Shown here piece after piece: positions 56,240-64,000 of a stretch of 64,000 nt of DNA (its first letter is position 1; each line of letters begins with the position of its first letter). Below the pieces are notes generated by a model that saw only the letters and a list, made by a program, of their open reading frames with translations, searched no databases and was not told the origin of the DNA. The position numbers and the translations under genes were made by a program. The stretch is from Alphaproteobacteria bacterium (GTDB lineage: Bacteria > Pseudomonadota > Alphaproteobacteria > Caulobacterales > Hyphomonadaceae), in the NCBI GenBank assembly GCA_018222605.1, contig JAAEZZ010000012.1, positions 1 to 64,000 on the forward strand. Reading direction: 5' to 3'.

Positions 56240-58135
56240 ATGGACGCATTGAAAAAGGAAGACGGGGAAAGCCTGAGCATCGTGGACGAAAATATTGAAG
56301 CATTGAAGGCCATTCTGCCTGACGCGTTCGCGGAAGATGGTATCGATTTTGAAGTTCTGCGCCAATTGCTGGGCGATGAGGTTGCAGAGGGCGAGGAGAA
56401 ATACGGCCTTACGTGGCATGGGAAGAAGAAAGCCCGTCAAATTGCACTCACCCCTTCTACTGGCACTTTGCGCCCGTGCCCTGAAGAAAGCGAGGGTTGG
56501 GCGACGACGCAGAACCTTTTCATTGAAGGCGACAACCTCGAAGTCTTGAAGCTCTTGCAGAAAAGTTACGCTGGCAAGGTCAAAATGATCTACATCGACC
56601 CGCCATACAATACAGGGGGGGAATTCATCTATCCAGACCGTTATCAAGAGAACCTTGATACATACCTCAAGTACACAGGCCAAAAAGACGGAGAGGGCTT
56701 TAAAACATCGTCAAATACCGAAAGCTCGGGACGCTTTCACACAAATTGGCTTAACATGATGCTTCCACGCCTGAAGCTTGCCAAGAACCTCCTTCAGCAG
56801 GATGGACTTATTTTCGTGTCCATCGACGACAATGAAGTTGAAAACCTAAAATTTCTAATGAATGAAATCTTCGGCGAAGAAAATTTCGTTGATTCAATTG
56901 TCTGGAAGAAACGATATGGCGGCGGCGCTAAAGAAAAATACTTAGTTACAATGCATGAATATATTCTTGTTTACTGCAAGGATATTGAATTCCTTCCAGA
57001 TATATTTGTTCCGCTAAGCGATGAGCAAATAGATCGATATTACAAAAGTACCGATGATAACTACGAGAAAAGAGGGCCTTACCGAACACACCCTCTAGAA
57101 GCAATGAAAAGCTTTGATGTTCGCGAAAACCTCAAGTTTCCCATACCTGCACCCGACGGATCAGAGGTATGGCCAAAGCGTCAGTGGCGTTGGGGTCCAG
57201 AAAGGGCAAAGCAGGCGCTCGCGAATGGTGAGATAGAGTTTAGCCAAAAACAAGATGGGTCATGGGTTCTTTCGTCAAAGCAGTACCTCAAGGACGAAAA
57301 TGGTGAAATAAGAAAGACAAAGGCATTTTCGGTAATTGATGACGTTTATTCTCAACATGGAACAAACGAAATTTACAAGCTTTTTGGGAATGCGAAGATT
57401 TTTGACTTCCCAAAGCCTGTAGGACTAATGAAGCAGATACTTGACATCGGAACAGATCGAGAAACCGGTGACGTAGTTTTGGACTTCTTCGCTGGCTCAG
57501 CTGCGATGGCTCACGCTGTCATGGAGGCGAACACTGAAGATGACGGCAATCGCCGTTTTGTCATGGTGCAGCTGCCAGAACACATTGAAGAAAAGGCGGA
57601 TGCCTTCAAGGCTGGCTACAAAACTATTGCTGATATCGGAATGGACAGATTGCGGAAGGCAGCATCTGCAATCAAGGAGCAAACACCGAAGAGTAGCAGC
57701 GATCTCGGTTTCAAGGTATTCAAGCTCGACAGTAGTAACATTCGCGCTTGGAACCCTGATGCGTCTGATCTTGAACAGACATTGCTTGATCATGCGGAGC
57801 ATCTTGTGGAAGGGCGCAGCGAGCAGGACGTGCTCTATGAGCTTCTGCTCAAGCGCGGCGTCGATCTGACGGTCCCGATTGAAGAAAAGGAGATCGCTGG
57901 CAAGAAGGTTTACTCCATAGGCTACGGTGTTTTGTTCGCTTGTCTCGACGAAACAATCGACAAGGCGGAGATCGAAGCCCTCGGTCAAGGGATTACGGAC
58001 TGGCACAAAGAGTTGGAGCCTGCGGCGGGCACGCAAGTCGTCTTCCGTGACAGCGCCTTTGCTGACGATATCGCCAAAACGAACATGACCGCCATTCTGG
58101 AACAGAACGGCATCGCTCATGTGCGCAGCCTGTAA
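56240..58135 (+). CDS. mod: Type III restriction-modification methyltransferase (Mod)
   Basis: A 631-residue beta-class adenine methyltransferase. DPPYNTGG at residues 120-127 is motif IV, and LDFFAGSAAMAHAV near residue 415 is motif I, the order expected of type III Mod. The region between (56,860-57,480) is the target-recognition domain and is clearly AT-richer than either side. The ATG at 56240 follows GAGGAAAG. It sets the recognition site and pairs with Res downstream. Confidence 0.93.
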   Translation: MDALKKEDGESLSIVDENIEALKAILPDAFAEDGIDFEVLRQLLGDEVAEGEEKYGLTWHGKKKARQIALTPSTGTLRPCPEESEGWATTQNLFIEGDNLEVLKLLQKSYAGKVKMIYIDPPYNTGGEFIYPDRYQENLDTYLKYTGQKDGEGFKTSSNTESSGRFHTNWLNMMLPRLKLAKNLLQQDGLIFVSIDDNEVENLKFLMNEIFGEENFVDSIVWKKRYGGGAKEKYLVTMHEYILVYCKDIEFLPDIFVPLSDEQIDRYYKSTDDNYEKRGPYRTHPLEAMKSFDVRENLKFPIPAPDGSEVWPKRQWRWGPERAKQALANGEIEFSQKQDGSWVLSSKQYLKDENGEIRKTKAFSVIDDVYSQHGTNEIYKLFGNAKIFDFPKPVGLMKQILDIGTDRETGDVVLDFFAGSAAMAHAVMEANTEDDGNRRFVMVQLPEHIEEKADAFKAGYKTIADIGMDRLRKAASAIKEQTPKSSSDLGFKVFKLDSSNIRAWNPDASDLEQTLLDHAEHLVEGRSEQDVLYELLLKRGVDLTVPIEEKEIAGKKVYSIGYGVLFACLDETIDKAEIEALGQGITDWHKELEPAAGTQVVFRDSAFADDIAKTNMTAILEQNGIAHVRSL

Positions 58136-58151
58136 GATCGGGGGCTGAGTT

Positions 58152-61139
58152 ATGAAACTGCACTTCGAAGACAATCTCGACTATCAGCAAGCCGCCATTG
58201 AATCCGTGGCAGACCTGTTCAAAGGTCAGGAGATCAACCGCACCGAATTCACCGTCACCTATCGTTCAGGTGATGCCGCTCAGGGCTCTTTCGGCGTGAC
58301 CGAAAGCGAGCTTGGCATCGGCAACAAGCTCGAACTTCTTGATGATGAAATCCTTGAGAACATGCGGGACATACAAATCCGCAACGGGCTCTATCCGTCC
58401 GATTCCCTTACCAGCGGCGACTTCACGGTCGAGATGGAGACGGGCACGGGTAAGACCTACGTTTATCTCCGCACGATCTTCGAGCTGAACAAGCGCTATG
58501 GCTTCACGAAGTTTGTGATCGTCGTGCCTTCTGTCGCGATCAAGGAAGGCACATACAAGACTCTCCAGATTACGCGCGAACACTTCGAAAATCTCTACCC
58601 CATGGCGAAGGGCTATGAGTATTTCCAATACGACTCTTCGAAGCCAGGAACAGTTCGCAACTTTGCCACCAGCCCCAACATCCAGATCATGGTCGTGACG
58701 GTCGGCGCGATCAACAAGAAGGACGTGAACAACCTCTACAAAGAGAGCGAAAAAACAGGCGGCGAGAAGCCTATTGATCTCGTGCGCGCGACCAATCCGA
58801 TCATCATCGTGGACGAACCGCAAAGCGTCGATGGCGGGATGACTGGGCGCGGTAAGGAAGCGCTCGAAGCCATGAATCCGCTATGCACGCTGCGCTATTC
58901 AGCAACTCACGTGGACAAGCATCACATGGTCTATCGCCTTGATGCCGTAGATGCCTATGAGCGCGAGCTGGTGAAGCAGATTGAAGTCGCTGCGCTGGAA
59001 GTCGAAGGCGGGCACAACAAGCCCTACGTCAAACTTATATCGACCGAGAACAAGCGCGGTTCCATCACGGCCAAGATCGAGGCTGACATCGTTAGCGGCG
59101 GTAAGGTCAAACGTCAGATTTTCACGGTTGAAGACGGTGATGATCTTCAGCAAGAGACCGGACGCGACCTCTACGAAAATTTCCGCATTGGTACGATTAC
59201 GGTCGGCAACGACAACCAGTCCATGGAACTCAGCATGCCTGGAGGCGAGGCTTTGATGCGCCCAGGCGATGAAGTCGGCGGGGTCAACCAAGATGACCTA
59301 AAGCGCCTCATGATCCGCCGCACGATCAAAGAACATCTCGACAAGGAAATGAGGTTCGCCGCGCAGAAGCGCGAAGTTAAGGTGCTCAGCCTCTTCTTCA
59401 TCGATAGCGTTGAGTTTTATCGCCAGTATGACGAGGACGGGAACATTGTGAAGGGCAAGTATGCCCTTATGTTCGAGGAAGAGTATCGCAAGCTCGCCAA
59501 ACATCCCGATTACCAGACGCTCTTCGAGAACGTCGATCTCGATACAGAAGCCGATGAGGTCCACAACGGCTACTTCTCCATAGATAAGAAAGGCGGTTGG
59601 ACTGAAACGGCAGAGAATAACCAGACCAATCGCGACAATGCCGAGCGGGCGTATAATCTGATCATGAAGGACAAGGAGAAGCTGCTTAGCTTTGATTCCA
59701 AGCTGAAGTTCATCTTCTCCCACTCAGCCCTCAAGGAAGGTTGGGACAATCCAAACGTCTTCCAGATTTGTGCTCTCCGCGATATCGGGACCGAACGCGA
59801 ACGTCGCCAGACCCTTGGTCGGGGCCTCCGTTTGTGCGTCAATCAGGAAGGCCAACGACTTCGCGGCTTCGACGTGAACACGCTCACGGTGATTGCCACC
59901 GAGAGCTATGAGCAATTTGCTGAGAACCTTCAGAAGGAAATCGAGAAGGACACGGGCATTCGCTTCGGCGTGGTGGAGAAGCACCAGTTCGCAAATCTGG
60001 CCGTTACGGAAGACGACGGGAGCACAAGCCCGCTTGGGGTGGAGAAGTCTGAAGAAGTTTGGAACTACCTCAAGGACAACGGTTTCGTCGACGCACGCGG
60101 CAAAGTGCAGGACTCGCTCCGCACGGCGTTGAAAGAAGATACACTCGAATTGCCCGATGACTTTTCCGAACAAGAAAGCGGCATCAAAGACATCCTCAAG
60201 AAACTCGCAGGTAAGCTCGACATCAAGAATGCCGACGAGCGAATAACGATCCGTACACGCGAAGCCATACTTGAGAGCGAGGAATTCAAAGCGCTGTGGG
60301 AGCGGATCAAACACAAGACGACATACCGCGTCGAGTTCGACAACGATAAGTTGATTGTTGACTGCGCCAGAGCCATCACCGACGGCCCGAGCATTACGAA
60401 GACGCGCGCGCAGTTTCGTGTGGCTGATATCGCCATTGGCAAAGGCGGCGTGGAGGCTAACGAGACTTCGGCTTCGGGTTTCACATCCATTAGCGAAAGC
60501 GATATCGAGCTGCCCGATCTCCTGACTGATCTACAGGACAAAACCCAGCTCACCCGCAAGAGCATCGTGAGGATTCTTACTGACAGCCGACGGCTTCCTG
60601 ACTTCAAAAAGAACCCACAAGAGTTCATTGATCTCGCTACAGAAGCGATCAACCGCACGAAGCGCCTCGCCCTCGTCGATGGCATCAAATATCAACGGAT
60701 CGGAGATGATCATTACTACGCTCAGGAACTCTTCCAGCAAGAAGAACTGACGGGATATCTCAAGAACACACTTGAGACCAAAAAGTCGGTCTACGAGCAT
60801 GTAATCTACGACTCGGCGGGCATCGAGAAGAGGTTTGCCGAAGAGCTTGAAACCAATGAAGCCGTCAAAGTTTACGCTAAGCTTCCAGGTTGGTTCAAAG
60901 TGCCGACACCACTTGGCACCTACAACCCGGACTGGGCGGTCGTGGTCGATGATGACGGTCAGGAAAAGCTATACTTTGTAGTCGAAACCAAAGGTAGCGG
61001 TTGGTGGGATGATTTGCGCCATAAGGAAGGTGCAAAGATCGCTTGTGGAAAAGAGCACTTTGCGGTTCTCGCCGACGGTGAAAACCCCGCAAAATACATT
61101 CATGCGACTTCAGTAGATGAAGTTCTTAAGCGAGCATAA
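58152..61139 (+). CDS. res: Type III restriction subunit (Res)
   Basis: A 995-residue subunit. METGTGKTYVYLRTI near residue 96 is Walker A; VDEPQSVDGG near 220 is the DEAD-like motif of type III Res; RRQTLGRGLRLCV near 555 is motif VI. The C-terminal endonuclease has PDW and ETKGS (residues about 927 and 944), a PD-ExK pattern. It follows Mod by 16 bases. No disruption is seen, so the pair looks functional. Confidence 0.93.
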   Translation: MKLHFEDNLDYQQAAIESVADLFKGQEINRTEFTVTYRSGDAAQGSFGVTESELGIGNKLELLDDEILENMRDIQIRNGLYPSDSLTSGDFTVEMETGTGKTYVYLRTIFELNKRYGFTKFVIVVPSVAIKEGTYKTLQITREHFENLYPMAKGYEYFQYDSSKPGTVRNFATSPNIQIMVVTVGAINKKDVNNLYKESEKTGGEKPIDLVRATNPIIIVDEPQSVDGGMTGRGKEALEAMNPLCTLRYSATHVDKHHMVYRLDAVDAYERELVKQIEVAALEVEGGHNKPYVKLISTENKRGSITAKIEADIVSGGKVKRQIFTVEDGDDLQQETGRDLYENFRIGTITVGNDNQSMELSMPGGEALMRPGDEVGGVNQDDLKRLMIRRTIKEHLDKEMRFAAQKREVKVLSLFFIDSVEFYRQYDEDGNIVKGKYALMFEEEYRKLAKHPDYQTLFENVDLDTEADEVHNGYFSIDKKGGWTETAENNQTNRDNAERAYNLIMKDKEKLLSFDSKLKFIFSHSALKEGWDNPNVFQICALRDIGTERERRQTLGRGLRLCVNQEGQRLRGFDVNTLTVIATESYEQFAENLQKEIEKDTGIRFGVVEKHQFANLAVTEDDGSTSPLGVEKSEEVWNYLKDNGFVDARGKVQDSLRTALKEDTLELPDDFSEQESGIKDILKKLAGKLDIKNADERITIRTREAILESEEFKALWERIKHKTTYRVEFDNDKLIVDCARAITDGPSITKTRAQFRVADIAIGKGGVEANETSASGFTSISESDIELPDLLTDLQDKTQLTRKSIVRILTDSRRLPDFKKNPQEFIDLATEAINRTKRLALVDGIKYQRIGDDHYYAQELFQQEELTGYLKNTLETKKSVYEHVIYDSAGIEKRFAEELETNEAVKVYAKLPGWFKVPTPLGTYNPDWAVVVDDDGQEKLYFVVETKGSGWWDDLRHKEGAKIACGKEHFAVLADGENPAKYIHATSVDEVLKRA

Positions 61140-61205
61140 AATTAATATAGAATGGGGCTTCGATATAAATAATGGGTTTAAATTAAGAGCTAGGTTCAGG
61201 ACTTC

Positions 61206-62348
61206 ATGACAATAAAGCTCATACACACATCGGACTGGCAGATCGGCAAAGTATATCGCTTTGTTGATGACGGTACGATGGGGCTACTTCAGGAGGCTCG
61301 ACTCTCCGCGATTACCCGGCTGGGTGAGCTGGCGCTTGAGCATGGTGCGGGTCATGTTCTGGTTGCCGGTGACGTCTACGACATGGAGGCGTTGTCACCG
61401 CGTTCTCAAAATCAGCCTCTGGAACGCATGAGGAAGTTTGAGAATGTGACCTGGCACCTCATGCCTGGAAACCACGACCCGCATCGGCCGCACGGCCTTT
61501 GGCATCAACTCATGCGAAGAGGCGTACCGGACAATGTGATCGTCCACCTCTCGTCCGAGCCGAGACTGTTCGCAAGTGACGGCTTCGCCGTACTTCCAGC
61601 GCCTCTCCAGTACAGGCGCACGCTTCAGGACCCCACTGCTTATATGGATGAAGCGGAAACCACGGACGGAATTATCCGTATAGGTCTAGCGCATGGCACG
61701 GTTACGGGCTTTGGTTCCGATGACAAGGACGTTCCGAACTATATCAACCCTAACAGGCCGCAGTCGGCGGGGCTTGCCTATCTGGCCCTGGGCGATTGGC
61801 ACGGACAAAAGAGGATCAACGACAAGGTCTGGTATAGCGGCACTCACGAAACCGATGCGTTTGATGTCGAGGGCGGTGGCCAGGCCCTTTTGGTCGAAGT
61901 CCGAAGTGCTGATTCTGCGCCAGTAGTGACACCGCTGAAAACAGGCTATTACCAGTGGATAACATACCGCGAGCAGATCAATAGTTGTGAAGATGTTGAT
62001 GCTCTCGTTGCGACCCTGCGTGGTAGTGGGGACGACCTGAGCCAGATCTTGGTGCGCCTGTTTGTCGAGGGTGCGGTCTCACTTCAGGACCGACAGTATT
62101 TTGAGGAAGAGATCATTGATCAGGTTTCGGCGGCTTTTGGTTATTTGAGGGTCGAAGATACGCGGCTCTTCCCGAGTCCCAGCGAAGAGGACCTGGATCG
62201 GATCGACCGGGGCGGTTTCGTGCGAACTGCGGCCGATGTCCTGAAGCAGAAGGCCGAGGACATGAGCGATCCCGAACACGAAATCGCCGCGCTGGCGCTT
62301 CAGCGTCTGTACGTCGAGCACATGAAATTGCAGACGAGGAGCCAATGA
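61206..62348 (+). CDS. Mre11/SbcD-like metallophosphoesterase
   Basis: A 380-residue nuclease-type protein. Metal-binding motifs are in order: HTSDWQIGK, AGDVYD near residue 55, MPGNHDPHR near 90, and GLAHG with LGDWHG further on. The C-terminus contains helices that may clamp its partner. It overlaps the ATPase gene by four bases, giving an SbcCD-type pair. It lies 66 bases after res and is probably in the same module. Confidence 0.9.
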   Translation: MTIKLIHTSDWQIGKVYRFVDDGTMGLLQEARLSAITRLGELALEHGAGHVLVAGDVYDMEALSPRSQNQPLERMRKFENVTWHLMPGNHDPHRPHGLWHQLMRRGVPDNVIVHLSSEPRLFASDGFAVLPAPLQYRRTLQDPTAYMDEAETTDGIIRIGLAHGTVTGFGSDDKDVPNYINPNRPQSAGLAYLALGDWHGQKRINDKVWYSGTHETDAFDVEGGGQALLVEVRSADSAPVVTPLKTGYYQWITYREQINSCEDVDALVATLRGSGDDLSQILVRLFVEGAVSLQDRQYFEEEIIDQVSAAFGYLRVEDTRLFPSPSEEDLDRIDRGGFVRTAADVLKQKAEDMSDPEHEIAALALQRLYVEHMKLQTRSQ

Positions 62349-64000
62349 AAATTCGCTCCATCGCAGTCAATCAGTTCAAGAAGTTCACGACTCCGATGTG
62401 CCTCGACGACATCGGCGACGGCCTGAACGTGGTCGTCGGCCCCAACGAAATGGGGAAGTCAACGCTGCTCGATGCGCTACGCGCAGCGCTATTCGAGAAA
62501 TACAGCTCCAAGGCGCAGCCGATTACAGCGCTACAAAATGACCGGAACCAGGCCGCACCTGTTGTTGAACTCGCATTCGAGGTCGACGACGGGACTTATC
62601 GCATCAGGAAGCGGTTCGTTAAGAAGCCCTACGCTCATCTGTTCTGCCCGGACGGGAGAAAGCTGGAGGGCGACGAAGCGGAAGACACGTTGCGCGATCT
62701 TCTCGGGTTCGATGAACCCGGCAAGTCAGGCGCGAAGCCTGAGACTCTCGGCATGTGGAATGTGCTCTGGGTTCAGCAGGGCCAGTCCTTTGGTGCGCTC
62801 GATCTTCCTGACAGCGCGCGTTCAAACCTTCACAGCGCACTGGAATCGGAAGTCGGCGAGGTTCTGGGGGGCAGGCGCGGAAGGGCCTTGCCCGACGCGG
62901 TAGATAAACAGCTCTCCGAGCTTGTCACGTCCACCGGTAGGCCGCGCGGCGATTACAAGGAGTTGATCGACGAAGTCGAGACACTGCGTTCCGAACTCGA
63001 AGGGCTGCAAAGCCGCCGCAGCGATCTCTCCAAGACTTTGGAAGCCCTTGAGGCTGCTCAAGAAACGCTCGCGCGTCTCTCGTCGGGAGAGCAAGACAAG
63101 AAGGACAAGGAGGAACTGGACGCAGCGCGGAGCCGACATGGTGAGCTTGCCAAGCTGGAATCACGCATTGAGGCAGCGACGACAGATGTTGAGCTGAAGA
63201 AGCGTAATCTCGAACAAGCCGAACAGGCCCTTGCCGAGCGTCTTACCCTGAAAGAGCAGATCACGACCGACACTGAGAGGGTTGAGGCGGCGAAAGAGAA
63301 ACTCGACGAGGTTCGCGAGAAAGACCAGGAGCTGAGGAAGCAAGTCGACGGCCTACGCAAAGATGCAAAGAAAGCTGAGGATGCCGTCGCTGAAGCGGAT
63401 AAGGCTGTGTCGATGGCCCGCCGCGTTCTCACGGCTGTTCAGCGCGACGGCCGCATTCGCGAGCTTCAGGAGCGGTACGAAAAAGCACATGAGGCCGAGA
63501 AGAAGCAAAGGGCCGCCCAAAAGGGCGCGGCGGCCATTCTGGTGACCGATGAAAATATTGAAGAGATACGAGATGCTGCTAAGAAACTGGAAATCGCGCG
63601 TTCCCGCCTTTCTGCCGCCGCCACCCTCGTTGCGTTCGATATGCCTTCGGACCGATTGTCCACGATAGAGATCGATGGTGCGGCTCTTGCGGCCGGTCAG
63701 GTATCGGTCGAAGCGGTCGAAGGGACGACGATCACCATCCCAGATTACGGCAGCATTTCTGTTCAGCCTGCGATCAAGGATCGAGACAAGCTCATCGCAC
63801 AGCAGCGCGATGCAAATGACGCCCTTAAGGCTGCGCTGGAAGAATGCGGAGCCAAATCGGTTGATGCGGCAGAGGAACAGCTTGCGAAGCGCGAGAAGCT
63901 CTTACGCGATGCGGAGCTGGCGCGGCAGGAAGCCGAATTGCACGCGCCCGAGACGGATGACTTCGAGGCCGGTGCGGAGCCGCTTGCCGATCACATTGCG
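62345..64000 (+). CDS. Rad50/SbcC-like ATPase, 3' end beyond the window
   Basis: The first 552 residues are present. MKIRSIAVNQFKKFTTP begins the family, with Walker A VVVGPNEMGKSTLLDALR at about residue 30, then the Q-loop region WNVLWVQQGQSFG near 147. From about residue 200 a long coiled coil starts (ERVEAAKEKLDEVREKDQELRKQVDGLRKDAKKAED). The C-terminal ATPase half is not seen. It is the partner of the metallophosphoesterase. Confidence 0.88.
   Translation, partial: MKIRSIAVNQFKKFTTPMCLDDIGDGLNVVVGPNEMGKSTLLDALRAALFEKYSSKAQPITALQNDRNQAAPVVELAFEVDDGTYRIRKRFVKKPYAHLFCPDGRKLEGDEAEDTLRDLLGFDEPGKSGAKPETLGMWNVLWVQQGQSFGALDLPDSARSNLHSALESEVGEVLGGRRGRALPDAVDKQLSELVTSTGRPRGDYKELIDEVETLRSELEGLQSRRSDLSKTLEALEAAQETLARLSSGEQDKKDKEELDAARSRHGELAKLESRIEAATTDVELKKRNLEQAEQALAERLTLKEQITTDTERVEAAKEKLDEVREKDQELRKQVDGLRKDAKKAEDAVAEADKAVSMARRVLTAVQRDGRIRELQERYEKAHEAEKKQRAAQKGAAAILVTDENIEEIRDAAKKLEIARSRLSAAATLVAFDMPSDRLSTIEIDGAALAAGQVSVEAVEGTTITIPDYGSISVQPAIKDRDKLIAQQRDANDALKAALEECGAKSVDAAEEQLAKREKLLRDAELARQEAELHAPETDDFEAGAEPLADHIA

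Larger units (their letters stand above)
44240..64000. mobile_element. Integrated mobilizable element (left part)
   Basis: The boundary at the tRNA-Arg 3' end is inferred from the neighbouring serine recombinase and from the change in gene content. Inside are a coupling protein, a candidate oriT, small membrane proteins, an ankyrin protein, and a restriction/defence module. No mating-pair formation genes are seen, so the visible part is more like an integrative mobilizable element. The right end lies beyond the window. Confidence 0.7.

Noticed and set aside
52241-61139. DISARM or BREX system
   Set aside because: A helicase and methyltransferase are present but DrmB (DUF1998), PglZ, BrxC-like or phospholipase D genes are not. 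Mod and Res are clearly of type III.

Overview
The window looks like chromosome of a GC-rich alphaproteobacterium. The gene content and order (ruvC-ruvA-ruvB, DUF465 proteins, an IalB-family protein, hrcA-grpE, a CreA-family protein, a ChrR-type sigma/anti-sigma pair) would suit the Hyphomonadaceae/Maricaulales or a relative. That placement is inference from gene content, not from a marker gene comparison.

Positions 1-44,100 are mostly ordinary chromosome. Left to right they hold: a repeat at the left edge; DUF465 proteins; ruvCAB; a fasciclin lipoprotein; a second, inverted copy of the left-edge repeat followed by a structured non-coding stretch and REP-like palindromes (4.5-5.3 kb); slyX; an AT-richer three-gene cassette containing a TIGR04255 protein; thiC under a TPP riboswitch; a run of small metabolic enzymes and hypotheticals (9.7-17.7 kb); a PadR regulator behind three copies of its likely operator; rlmN; an OmpA-family lipoprotein; ialB; an ECF sigma factor with a ChrR-like partner that lacks the usual zinc ligands; an RNA methyltransferase, an isoaspartyl peptidase, a quinone reductase and proline iminopeptidase; dnaK with a heat-shock-type promoter; grpE and hrcA; an SdpR/SdpI-like pair; formate-THF ligase; rph; a truncated haemoglobin; an LRAT-like protein; rdgB-hemW; and three peptidases (ggt, a P1-family peptidase and a trypsin-like protease).

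At 44.2 kb a tRNA-Arg(ACG) gene marks the left edge of an integrated mobile element that runs past the right end of the window. Its first gene is a large serine recombinase whose reading frame continues through the tRNA on the opposite strand. Behind it come small element genes, a VirD4/TraG-like coupling protein and small membrane proteins, with no mating-pair genes in view, so the visible part looks like a mobilizable element. An unknown 378-residue protein overlaps an ankyrin-repeat protein. A non-coding segment of about 600 bp (51.47-52.08 kb) follows, with a near-perfect palindrome that resembles an oriT and an array of unlike short hairpins.

A ribbon-helix-helix regulator then heads a tightly packed run: a SNF2-like helicase, a DUF4391 protein, a type III DNA methyltransferase (Mod), a type III restriction subunit (Res), and an Mre11/Rad50-like metallophosphoesterase and SMC-type ATPase pair, the last gene cut by the window end. 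This is best read as an extended type III restriction-modification or defence module carried by the element. Together with the hairpin array beside it, it is the most unusual part of the window.
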